Below, piece by piece: positions 1 through 5,679 of a DNA stretch of 7,227 bases (positions are counted from its first letter, which is position 1; every line of letters begins with the position of its first letter). Source of the stretch: Gemmatimonadota bacterium (GTDB lineage Bacteria > Gemmatimonadota > Gemmatimonadetes > Palauibacterales > Palauibacteraceae). The stretch lies in NCBI GenBank assembly GCA_030598525.1, contig JAUVPT010000079.1:1-7227 (forward strand). The letters run 5' to 3'. The position numbers and the translations under genes were made by a program. The notes below the pieces were generated by a model that had not been told where the DNA came from, did no database searches, and saw only the letters and a program-made list of their open reading frames with translations.

Positions 1-1500
1 CGGCGCTTCAGCCAGTGGTCCCAGCAGGTCGCTTGCCGTGCCCGACGTTTGCACGGGATCCCCCGCCACGACCACGGTGACGCCTTCCCACAGTGCGCTC
101 GTGCCCTCGAGCCTCACGACGGCCGACGGGACCTCCACAGGCCTGACCAGCGACCCGCCCGTGATCTCCAGCCCCTCGAGTCCGAGTTCCCCGGCGAGAC
201 GGGTGGCGGCTGGCCTCCCGAGGGCGCCCACGGCGGTGACGTCCCACCGAACCGTGCCCCGGGAGGGAGAGGGTCGATCGGGGTCGGCCGGCCCGAAGGC
301 GCTGGCCAGGGCGCCGGCCTCGGCCCGGCCCTCGATGGCGGCGTCGAACGCCAGGGTCGAGTCGAGGGCCAGTGAGCCGGTGGCGGAGACTTCTCCCCCG
401 GGCATACGGGCCCGCACACCGGAGAACTCGGCGAGGTTTCCGGACAGCCTGACGTCGGCGTCCAGGGACTCGAGCAGCGGTCCGTCCTCGCCCCTGCGCA
501 TTCCACCACGCCGAACGGTGACGATCCCGTCCACTTCGGGGAACTCGCCGGGCCCGAGGACGCCGCGAACCACGAGGTCAACGCCCAGGTCGCCCCATAC
601 ATCCACCGGCACCGTCGCCCGAATTGAGTCGGGCAGGGCGGAGATGAGGCGGGAGAGGTCCACCTCGTCTCCCGTGACAGCGAGGTCCAGGAGTCGGCGC
701 GGAGACCTCAACGAGTCCGCCCTCCCACGGACGTCCACCGTGAGTCCGTTGATCGTCGCCTGGCCCGAGGCGATCTCGATCCACCGCATCTCCGGTCCGG
801 CGGTCGCCTGGATCGCGGCCTCGATGCGGAGACCGCGCAGCCCCCGTGGCCAGGCCGGGGGATACGCGAAGCGCAGGCTGTCCACCCCCGAGTCGAGGTC
901 GAGCATCAGCTGCCCCTCGGCGTCTCGCCGCACCTGTCCCTCGAGTCGCAGACCATCCGCCTGCAGCGTCCTTCCGCTGACGGCGTCCCGGTAACCGATC
1001 CGACCGTCCACCAGCTCGATTCCCCTGATTTCCAGCGCCAGGGGCGCATCGGGCGAGTCCTGGCCCTCGCGCGACGCGGGAACGAAGTCACCGAAGTTGG
1101 TTCGACCCTGATCGTCCACCTGCAGCAGTACGCGTGGACCCACAACCTGCACCCGATCGATCTCCAGGCGTCTCACGAGCAGTGGGAACAGACGCGGCCG
1201 GAGATTGAGCTCGTCCACGGTCGCCAGCGGGACTCCCTCGAAATCCGGGAGGTTCTCTATCCTGAGGCGTAGCAGCCTCACCTCCGGTCGAGGAAAGACC
1301 TTCAGCTCGGCGGATCCGATGGACACACGGCGGTTGAGCGCGGAGGAAATGTGCGGCTCGGCCCGGTCCGCGAGGGAAGTCGGGTCGACGACTGCCCGGA
1401 GGATGACGATCAGCGCCAGGTAGCTGACGAGCACTACGGCGACCAGGCCTGCCATCAGGAGGCCTAATCTGCGCGGCCAGCTGCGTTTATCGGTACCCAT
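1..1500 (-). CDS. AsmA-family protein, N-terminal part (runs off left edge)
   Basis: The minus-strand frame is open without a stop from the ATG at 1500 to base 1, exactly 500 codons, so the C-terminus lies outside the window. Residues 1-11 are basic (MGTDKRSWPRR). A single hydrophobic segment at about 12-37 should anchor it in the inner membrane with the rest in the periplasm. The next stretch (about 38-140) has the usual AsmA N-terminal pattern: a helix ending SSALNRRV, then IGSAELKVFPRPEVRL, a segment reading LRPRLFPLLVRRLEIDRV, and QGRTNFGDF. The remainder is a long series of alternating beta-strand repeats. AsmA-family proteins are large periplasmic bridging proteins linked to outer-membrane assembly and phospholipid transport; the exact role of this one cannot be told. 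It is divergent from the sigma gene and has a good Shine-Dalgarno (AAGGGA). The several plus-strand open frames across it are shadows. Confidence 0.88.
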   Translation of the reverse strand, partial: MGTDKRSWPRRLGLLMAGLVAVVLVSYLALIVILRAVVDPTSLADRAEPHISSALNRRVSIGSAELKVFPRPEVRLLRLRIENLPDFEGVPLATVDELNLRPRLFPLLVRRLEIDRVQVVGPRVLLQVDDQGRTNFGDFVPASREGQDSPDAPLALEIRGIELVDGRIGYRDAVSGRTLQADGLRLEGQVRRDAEGQLMLDLDSGVDSLRFAYPPAWPRGLRGLRIEAAIQATAGPEMRWIEIASGQATINGLTVDVRGRADSLRSPRRLLDLAVTGDEVDLSRLISALPDSIRATVPVDVWGDLGVDLVVRGVLGPGEFPEVDGIVTVRRGGMRRGEDGPLLESLDADVRLSGNLAEFSGVRARMPGGEVSATGSLALDSTLAFDAAIEGRAEAGALASAFGPADPDRPSPSRGTVRWDVTAVGALGRPAATRLAGELGLEGLEITGGSLVRPVEVPSAVVRLEGTSALWEGVTVVVAGDPVQTSGTASDLLGPLAEAP

Positions 1501-1505
1501 TTCGT

Positions 1506-1511
1506 TCCCTT
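1506..1511 (-). promoter_or_regulatory. Shine-Dalgarno of the AsmA-family gene
   Basis: On the minus strand this reads AAGGGA, five bases before the ATG at 1500. It supports that start, which also sits immediately before the basic stretch and membrane anchor expected at the N-terminus of the family. Confidence 0.7.
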
Positions 1512-1544
1512 GAGTGCGAGGCGTCCGGTAGTGAGCTCCACCCG

Positions 1545-1571
1545 GGAACCCGAACCGGTGGTAGCGACGTT
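1545..1571 (+). promoter_or_regulatory. candidate ECF (SigR/SigH-type) promoter before the sigma gene
   Basis: GGAACC at 1545-1550, then 17 bases, then CGTT at 1568-1571. This fits the known SigH/SigR promoter pattern (GGAAY, about 17-19 bases, GTT). It points toward the sigma gene and would give a leader of roughly 170 bases. SigR-group factors commonly drive their own transcription, so an autoregulatory promoter is plausible. The call rests on a short motif in GC-rich DNA and is tentative. Confidence 0.35.
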
Positions 1572-1704
1572 CCCCTGAGGTCGGGATGAAGCGCCGAGTA
1601 CCACCCGTTGTACGGCGAGGGAAGGTCCCGCGTTCCGACCGTCTGCCTGTGGCGCCTTCCGGGAAGCCGAACGGCGGGCGCTTGCCGCAGCGGGCGCTGG
1701 CAAC

Positions 1705-1727
1705 ATACCGTTCGGTGAACGTGGTAT
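1705..1727 (+). repeat. bulged inverted repeat just upstream of the sigma gene
   Basis: ATACC GTTC ggt GAAC gt GGTAT: two nested arms (ATACC/GGTAT and GTTC/GAAC) pair around a three-base centre with a two-base bulge on the 3' side. It ends 25 bases before the sigma start codon. It could be an operator or an mRNA hairpin affecting translation of the sigma factor. No matching regulator is known from the sequence. Confidence 0.5.
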
Positions 1728-1752
1728 CCACGCGGTCCTTGAAAGCGGAGAG

Positions 1753-2310
1753 ATGAGCATTCCGGCCGAACAGAGACAAAGGGAGTTCGAGAGCGAGGCG
1801 CTCGTCCACCTCGATGCCCTGTACGGCCTGGCCCTCCGCCTGTCGGGAGGCGATGAGCCACGAGCCGAGGACCTGGTGCAGGAGGCCGTCCTCAAGGCGT
1901 ATCGCGCATGGGATCGGTTCGAGTCCGGCACGAACTGTCGAGCCTGGTTGATGACGATCCTGCGGAACACCTTCATCAATCAATTCCGCCGGCAGAAGGC
2001 CCGCCCGGTCCCCGTCGAGTTCGAACAGGTCGCGGAGAGGCCGTCGTCGGAAGCGCTCTACGAGGCGGATCCCGAAGGCCAGATCTTCGACCGCATCATC
2101 GACGACCAGGTGATCGCCGCCATCGACGAGTTGCCCGAAGAGTTCCGGGTCGCGGTCGTCCTTTCCGACCTCGAGGGCCTGAGCTACCAGGAGGTCGCTG
2201 AGCTCATGGGTATTCCCGTGGGCACCGTCAAATCGCGCCTGTTCAGGGCTCGGAAGCGCCTGCAGGAGCGCCTGTATGACTACGCTGTCGAGATGGGATA
2301 CCTCAGATGA
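1753..2310 (+). CDS. sigR: ECF RNA polymerase sigma factor, SigR/SigH (ECF12-like) group
   Basis: 185 residues, normal for an ECF sigma factor. Region 2 spans about residues 14-82, with AEDLVQEAVLKAYRAWDRF (39-56) for core binding and -10 melting, then NCRAWLMTILRNTFINQFRR (61-80). Region 4 spans about 118-172, with LPEEFRVAVVLSDLEGLSYQ and the helix-turn-helix GIPVGTVKSRLFRARKRL that reads the -35 element. The sequences GTNCRAWL, NTFINQFRR and the LYDYA tail are characteristic of the Streptomyces SigR / mycobacterial SigH group, which responds to disulfide stress. The ATG at 1753 has a GGAG only two bases upstream, a short spacing, but no better in-frame start is seen. The stop overlaps the anti-sigma start by four bases (ATGA), the standard arrangement for a translationally coupled sigma/anti-sigma pair. 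Orthology to actinobacterial SigR is by motif only. Confidence 0.9.
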   Translation: MSIPAEQRQREFESEALVHLDALYGLALRLSGGDEPRAEDLVQEAVLKAYRAWDRFESGTNCRAWLMTILRNTFINQFRRQKARPVPVEFEQVAERPSSEALYEADPEGQIFDRIIDDQVIAAIDELPEEFRVAVVLSDLEGLSYQEVAELMGIPVGTVKSRLFRARKRLQERLYDYAVEMGYLR

Positions 2311-2591
2311 GCGAATGTGGGACTCAACCGCCGGACGGAAGCCGGTCGGGCGAACCCGAACTGACCTGCGAGCAATCTCTCGCGCGGGTGTACGAGTATC
2401 TGGATGGAGAACTCGACACCGCCGAGCACGACGCCGTGAGACGCCACCTCGAGAAGTGCCGCAAGTGTTATCCACACTTCGATTTCGAGAGGCTGTTCCT
2501 TGACTACGTCCATGAGCTCGGGGCGGGAGAGGAATCGAGGCCGGGGCTCGCGGATCGCGTCCGCGATATGCTGGCTGCCGAGAAAAGTTGA
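2307..2591 (+). CDS. rsrA: RsrA-like zinc-binding anti-sigma factor
   Basis: 94 residues. It carries the ZAS signature H47-x3-C51-x2-C54 (HLEKCRKC) with a fourth ligand candidate, C21, 26 residues before the histidine. That is the same spacing as C11/H37/C41/C44 of Streptomyces RsrA. The helix containing VYEYLDGELDTAEHD is typical of the family. In known members zinc is held while reduced and the protein sequesters its sigma factor; oxidation forms a disulfide, expels zinc and frees the sigma. Differences from RsrA: the N-terminus is about ten residues longer, with an extra cysteine at position 4, and there is no cysteine after C54, so only four cysteines in all. It is cytosolic with no membrane segment. 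It is co-translated with the upstream sigma gene, its presumed target. Confidence 0.88.
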   Translation: MSECGTQPPDGSRSGEPELTCEQSLARVYEYLDGELDTAEHDAVRRHLEKCRKCYPHFDFERLFLDYVHELGAGEESRPGLADRVRDMLAAEKS

Positions 2592-2746
2592 TCCTCGTTC
2601 GACGTTGCTGATGCGACCCTCCGGCAGTACCCTCCATCCGCGCTCCGGTCGGTAGCCCGTGGCCTCGCAGCACGCACGCCCGACCCCGTGGGACGACACC
2701 AATCCCGCCGTGAAAGACATGACCGTCAACAGACGATGAAAGCCAA
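2592..2746. other. intergenic region between the anti-sigma and M42 peptidase genes
   Basis: 155 bases with no credible small gene and no hairpin-plus-T-tract terminator. A weak sigma-70-like pair is present: TTGCTG at 2605-2610, 17 bases, TACCCT at 2628-2633. It could start the downstream gene run but matches consensus poorly. No strong Shine-Dalgarno precedes the ATG at 2747. Confidence 0.3.
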
Positions 2747-3805
2747 ATGCGAGACCTGATCGATCGGCTCCTGGATGCCCGCGGACCTTCCGGATTCGAA
2801 ACGCGAGCCGCAGCCGTATGGCGAGATGAGGCAGCGACTTTCGCGGACGAGACCTGGGGCGACGTCCACGGCAACAGTTTCGCCGCAATCAACCCCGGGG
2901 CTTCCCCACGCGTGATGCTCGCCGGACACATCGACGAGATCGGCCTCATGGTCAATCACATCGATGACGAGGGGTATCTGTGGGTGCGCAGCGTCGGCGG
3001 CTGGGATGCCCAGGTGCTCGTCGGCCAGCGAGTGGAGATCCTGGCCGAGTCCGGCCTGGTGGCGGGAGTGGTGGGGCGCCGTGCGATTCACCTGATCCGG
3101 AGCGACGAAAGCGACAAGGCGGTCAAACTGAAGGACCTGTGGATCGACATCGGGTCGACGAGCGGGGATGAAGCGAAGGAAAGAGTCGCGATCGGCGACG
3201 TGGCCGTGATCCAGTCCGACGCCCTCGACCTTACCGACGACCTTCTCGCGGCGCGGTCGATCGACGACCGGGTGGGCGCCGTCGTCGTGCTGGATGCGCT
3301 CCGAAGGGCTCGTGAGAAAGGTTGCCTGGCGCATGCCGTGGCGGCAGCCACCGTCCAGGAGGAAATCGGGTACATGGCGGCAGGTGGAGCGCGCACCGGT
3401 TCCTACGGCCTGGATCCGGATGTCGGGATCGTCGTGGACGTCACCCACGCCACCGACCATCCGAGCGTGGACAAGAAGGAGCACGGAGATATCCGGCTCG
3501 GAGGTGGGCCAGTCCTGGCCCGTGGGGCGGCGATCAACCCGGTCGTGTTCGCGCGCCTGGCCGGTGCCGCCCGGGATGCCGGCTTCGACGTGCAAATCCA
3601 GGCGATCCCCGCCATGACGGGCACTGACGCGGACGCGATCCGCATGGCGCGAGCGGGTGTAGCGACCGGTCTCGTATCCATTCCGAACCGGTACATGCAC
3701 TCTCCGAATCAGCTCGTGAGCCGACAGGACCTGGACCAGGCCGCGGAAGTGATCGCGGATTTCCTGGTCGGATTGTCGGATGGGGACAGCTTCCTTCCGG
3801 GCTGA
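2747..3805 (+). CDS. M42 family metallopeptidase (glutamyl/TET-type aminopeptidase)
   Basis: 352 residues, the usual length for M42 enzymes, which remove N-terminal residues from peptides in the cytosol, often as tetrahedral dodecamers. All expected active-site elements are visible: AGHIDEIG (H61, D63), the bridging-aspartate motif SIDDRVG (D173/D174), QEEIG (E205 as general base, E206 as metal ligand), VVDVTHATD (D231), and the final metal histidine in IPNRYMHSP (H318). The insert with GRRAIHL and LWIDIG is the family's PDZ-like dimerisation domain. The enzyme should bind two divalent metals (Zn, Co or Mn in characterised members). The start lacks a strong Shine-Dalgarno, but the protein begins exactly where relatives do (MRDLIDRLLDARGPSG). 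It is the first gene of the run and lies 33 bases before the metalloregulator. Confidence 0.93.
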   Translation: MRDLIDRLLDARGPSGFETRAAAVWRDEAATFADETWGDVHGNSFAAINPGASPRVMLAGHIDEIGLMVNHIDDEGYLWVRSVGGWDAQVLVGQRVEILAESGLVAGVVGRRAIHLIRSDESDKAVKLKDLWIDIGSTSGDEAKERVAIGDVAVIQSDALDLTDDLLAARSIDDRVGAVVVLDALRRAREKGCLAHAVAAATVQEEIGYMAAGGARTGSYGLDPDVGIVVDVTHATDHPSVDKKEHGDIRLGGGPVLARGAAINPVVFARLAGAARDAGFDVQIQAIPAMTGTDADAIRMARAGVATGLVSIPNRYMHSPNQLVSRQDLDQAAEVIADFLVGLSDGDSFLPG

Positions 3806-3838
3806 CCGGGCGTCCACGAAGGGAGAGGGCGGAGAACG

Positions 3839-4564
3839 GTGAGCGGAAGTCGCGCCGGGCCCCGGAGGGATCACAGCCGGGCCGTAGAGGACTACCTGAA
3901 AGCGATCTTCAAGCTCCAGGCGGAGAGCCTTCAGGTTTCTACCACCGCCCTCGCCGGCGAGTTGGACCGGTCCGACGCATCCGTGACGAACATGGTCAAG
4001 GCGCTGGCCGAGCAGGGACTTCTCGTACACGAGCCCTACCACGGAGTGCGCCTGACTCCGCAGGGGGAATCCACGGCTCTCAGGATCATCCGGCGGCACC
4101 GCGTGATCGAGACGTACCTGATCGAGCGGTTGCGCTATACGTGGGATGGAGTTCACGAGGAGGCCGAGAGACTGGAGCACGCCGCCTCGGATGAGTTGAT
4201 CGACCGAATGGCCCGGGCCCTCGGCGATCCAGACGAGGACCCGCATGGCGCGCCGATCCCTTCTTCCGACGGTGTGATCGCGAGTCGGGACCTAGTCAGT
4301 CTCACCGAGCTTCCGGTGGGAGTGGACGCTGTAGTGCGTGAGGTCTCGGACGAGGACTCGGTGCGCTTGCGCGAGCTGGCTGCCGCCGGTTTCTTGCTCG
4401 GTACGGGCGTCGTAGTGACCGACAGGTCGCCGGACGGAGACGTCGTGGTGCGGGTAGCGGGTGGCGTGCAGACGCTGGATGCCGTGACGGCCGCGTTGAT
4501 CCGGCTCGAACGCAGTGAAACGACACGAGTGGACGAAAGCGATGACAGCGATAAAGGCCGATAA
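3839..4564 (+). CDS. DtxR/MntR-family metal-dependent transcriptional regulator
   Basis: 241 residues starting at GTG, with GGAG four bases upstream. Domains: winged helix (about 13-75; VSTTALAGELDRSDASVTNM is the helix-turn-helix), dimerisation/metal domain (about 78-140, including RRHRVIETYL and VHEEAERLEH) and a C-terminal SH3/FeoA-like domain (about 155-228; LTELPVGVDAVVREV). Aligned by motif with DtxR, H87, E91, H106, E113 and H114 match conserved metal-site residues. The positions of DtxR Met10 and Cys102 are D18 and E110, as in manganese-sensing MntR; the MntR Glu11 position is K21. This suggests Mn-type rather than classical Fe-type sensing, although the SH3 domain is an IdeR/DtxR trait. 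Such proteins repress metal uptake or activate storage when metal-loaded. The 3' end overlaps the next small gene. Target genes are not identified here. Confidence 0.9.
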   Translation: MSGSRAGPRRDHSRAVEDYLKAIFKLQAESLQVSTTALAGELDRSDASVTNMVKALAEQGLLVHEPYHGVRLTPQGESTALRIIRRHRVIETYLIERLRYTWDGVHEEAERLEHAASDELIDRMARALGDPDEDPHGAPIPSSDGVIASRDLVSLTELPVGVDAVVREVSDEDSVRLRELAAAGFLLGTGVVVTDRSPDGDVVVRVAGGVQTLDAVTAALIRLERSETTRVDESDDSDKGR

Positions 4565-4781
4565 CGACACGTGGACTGCCGAACTCGGCGGTGTGGCGCG
4601 CGAAGGGTTCCGCACCGTCGTCTTCTTCTGTTCGAGCAACGGACAGAGGCCGTACCGGGTCGCGGAGGTTCCGGCGGAGCGGTTCGCCTCACAGGACGAT
4701 CTCGAGCGCTTGCCGGAGAACGAGCTCCGGGAGCTCTTCGGGGAGACCACCTCGATGGGCGTCCGACGAAGCTACGATTGA
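4542..4781 (+). CDS. small hypothetical protein, family not recognised
   Basis: 79 residues from the ATG at 4542; a GTG at 4515 would add nine residues and deepen the overlap with the regulator from 23 to 50 bases. No strong Shine-Dalgarno precedes either, so translation may be coupled to the upstream gene. The protein is soluble, with no signal peptide or membrane segment. It has a short beta-rich first half (DTWTAELGG, then GFRTVVFFCSSNGQRPYRVA) followed by an acidic helical half (DDLERLPENELRELFGET). One cysteine (C30). The RPYRVAEVP stretch looks like a strand pair. The frame is real by position: it fills the gap between two genes, and its stop lies seven bases before the PHP start. I do not recognise a family and propose no function. 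Confidence 0.72.
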   Translation: MTAIKADNDTWTAELGGVAREGFRTVVFFCSSNGQRPYRVAEVPAERFASQDDLERLPENELRELFGETTSMGVRRSYD

Positions 4782-4788
4782 GCCCTCC

Positions 4789-5637
4789 GTGGGCTACGTA
4801 GACCTTCACCTCCATTCGACGGCGTCTGATGGCGTCGTCTCGCCGACCGAAGTAGCCCGGGAAATTGCCGCATGCGGCCTCCGCGGTGTCTCTCTTACCG
4901 ACCACGACACCGTGGACGGTGTGGAAGAAGCTGCCGCCGAAGCCGACCGCCTGGGCCTCGAGTTCATGGTCGGCGCCGAGCTCTCGGCGAACGCTCCCGG
5001 CCAGTCGATCCACATCCTCGCATACGGCTTCGATCCCACGGATCAGGACATGCGTGCCTTTTTCCGCGACTTCCGGGCGGATAGGCTCCGACGAGTGGAC
5101 GAGATCGTCGCCCGACTGCAGGCCCTGGGCATCGGCCTGACCTTCGACGATGTCATGGCCGAGGCCGGTGAAGGGGTTCCGACGCGAGCGCATGTGGGGC
5201 GAGCACTGGTCAACGGTGGCTGGGTGCGGGAGCATAACGAGGCCTTTCATCGTTACATCGCGCGCGGGAAACCCGCGTTCGTGGAAAAGAAGCCGACGCC
5301 GGTGGAGCAGGTGTGTGACCTGGTGCGCCGCGCAGGGGGAGTGACTATCCTCGCGCACCCCGGCAGGGACTACACGCAGGCTCAGCTTGCCCGCTGGATG
5401 GAGGAGAGCTTCGACGGCGTCGAAATCCTCCACCCACGGAACAATCCGGGGGTTCGGCGCAGCCTGGACGAGTTGGCGGAGCAGCAGGGCCTCCTGCGGG
5501 GTGGTGGTTCCGATTGGCACGGGACAAGTTCTGGTGCGCCGCCCGGCTCCCAGCGAGTTCCGATCGAGTGGTTGCGGGCCATCGAGGGGCGCTGCGCGGC
5601 GATCCGACGGGAGGACGGGAACCCTCGTTTGTTGTGA
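4789..5637 (+). CDS. PHP-domain metal-dependent phosphoesterase (YciV / RNase AM-like)
   Basis: 282 residues from a GTG start. A larger in-frame reading back to 4591 is rejected because it would overlap the preceding gene and add non-homologous sequence; the family starts right at VDLHLHSTASDG. Metal ligands visible: H7, H9, D14, D38/H39 (SLTDHDT), E64 (VGAELS), H75 (SIHILAYG), H190 (ILAHPGR), and D242/H244 (GSDWHG). The insert at about 85-175 has the PTRAHVGRALV and KPAFVEKKP segments typical of this subfamily. Characterised relatives hydrolyse 3',5'-nucleoside bisphosphates or trim 5' ends of short RNAs and need Mn2+. The enzyme is cytosolic. No good Shine-Dalgarno is present, so coupling to the small gene ending seven bases upstream is likely. 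Exact substrate is inference. Confidence 0.9.
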   Translation: MGYVDLHLHSTASDGVVSPTEVAREIAACGLRGVSLTDHDTVDGVEEAAAEADRLGLEFMVGAELSANAPGQSIHILAYGFDPTDQDMRAFFRDFRADRLRRVDEIVARLQALGIGLTFDDVMAEAGEGVPTRAHVGRALVNGGWVREHNEAFHRYIARGKPAFVEKKPTPVEQVCDLVRRAGGVTILAHPGRDYTQAQLARWMEESFDGVEILHPRNNPGVRRSLDELAEQQGLLRGGGSDWHGTSSGAPPGSQRVPIEWLRAIEGRCAAIRREDGNPRLL

Positions 5638-5641
5638 GACG

Positions 5642-5658
5642 CGGGTGGCACGCACCCG
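5642..5658 (+). repeat. short hairpin between the PHP gene and trxB
   Basis: CGGGTG, five-base loop GCACG, CACCCG: a six-base-pair perfect stem starting five bases after the PHP stop and ending 21 bases before the trxB start. No T-tract follows, so it is a poor intrinsic terminator. It may be a partial attenuator or mRNA processing/stability element. Confidence 0.45.
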
Positions 5659-5667
5659 TCCATGAAT

Positions 5668-5671
5668 GGAG
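5668..5671 (+). promoter_or_regulatory. Shine-Dalgarno deciding the trxB start
   Basis: GGAG eight bases before the ATG at 5680. The in-frame ATG at 5662 overlaps this site and has no purine-rich element of its own, so 5680 is preferred; it gives the usual short N-terminus before the FAD motif. Confidence 0.7.
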
Positions 5672-5679
5672 ACTTGAGA

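Noticed and set aside
38..994. 318-codon plus-strand open frame opposite the AsmA-like gene
   Set aside because: Low-complexity Ser/Pro/Arg composition typical of a shadow frame; the minus strand has an uninterrupted 500-codon frame with AsmA features.
2554..2567. ATCGCG-tc-CGCGAT inverted repeat near the end of the anti-sigma gene
   Set aside because: It lies within codons for the symmetrical peptide DRVRD, so the dyad follows from the coding sequence, and no T-tract follows for a terminator.
2726..4246. 506-codon minus-strand open frame antisense to the M42 peptidase and dtxR genes
   Set aside because: Same shadow effect; the plus strand encodes complete M42 and DtxR proteins there.
4591..4788. 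Upstream extension of the PHP protein to an ATG at 4591
   Set aside because: It would lie inside the small gene in another frame and adds Ser/Arg-rich sequence without family resemblance; GTG 4789 sits at the conserved PHP start.
5618..5641. SigR-type -35 (GGAACC at 5618-5623) in front of trxB
   Set aside because: No CGTT or GTT lies at 16-19 bases; the corresponding position reads CGCGGG. A SigR promoter for trxB is therefore not supported here.
5647..5660. TGGCAC at 5647 as a sigma-54 -24 element before trxB
   Set aside because: The -12 TTGC element is absent (CGTC at the position), and the sequence is explained by the hairpin.
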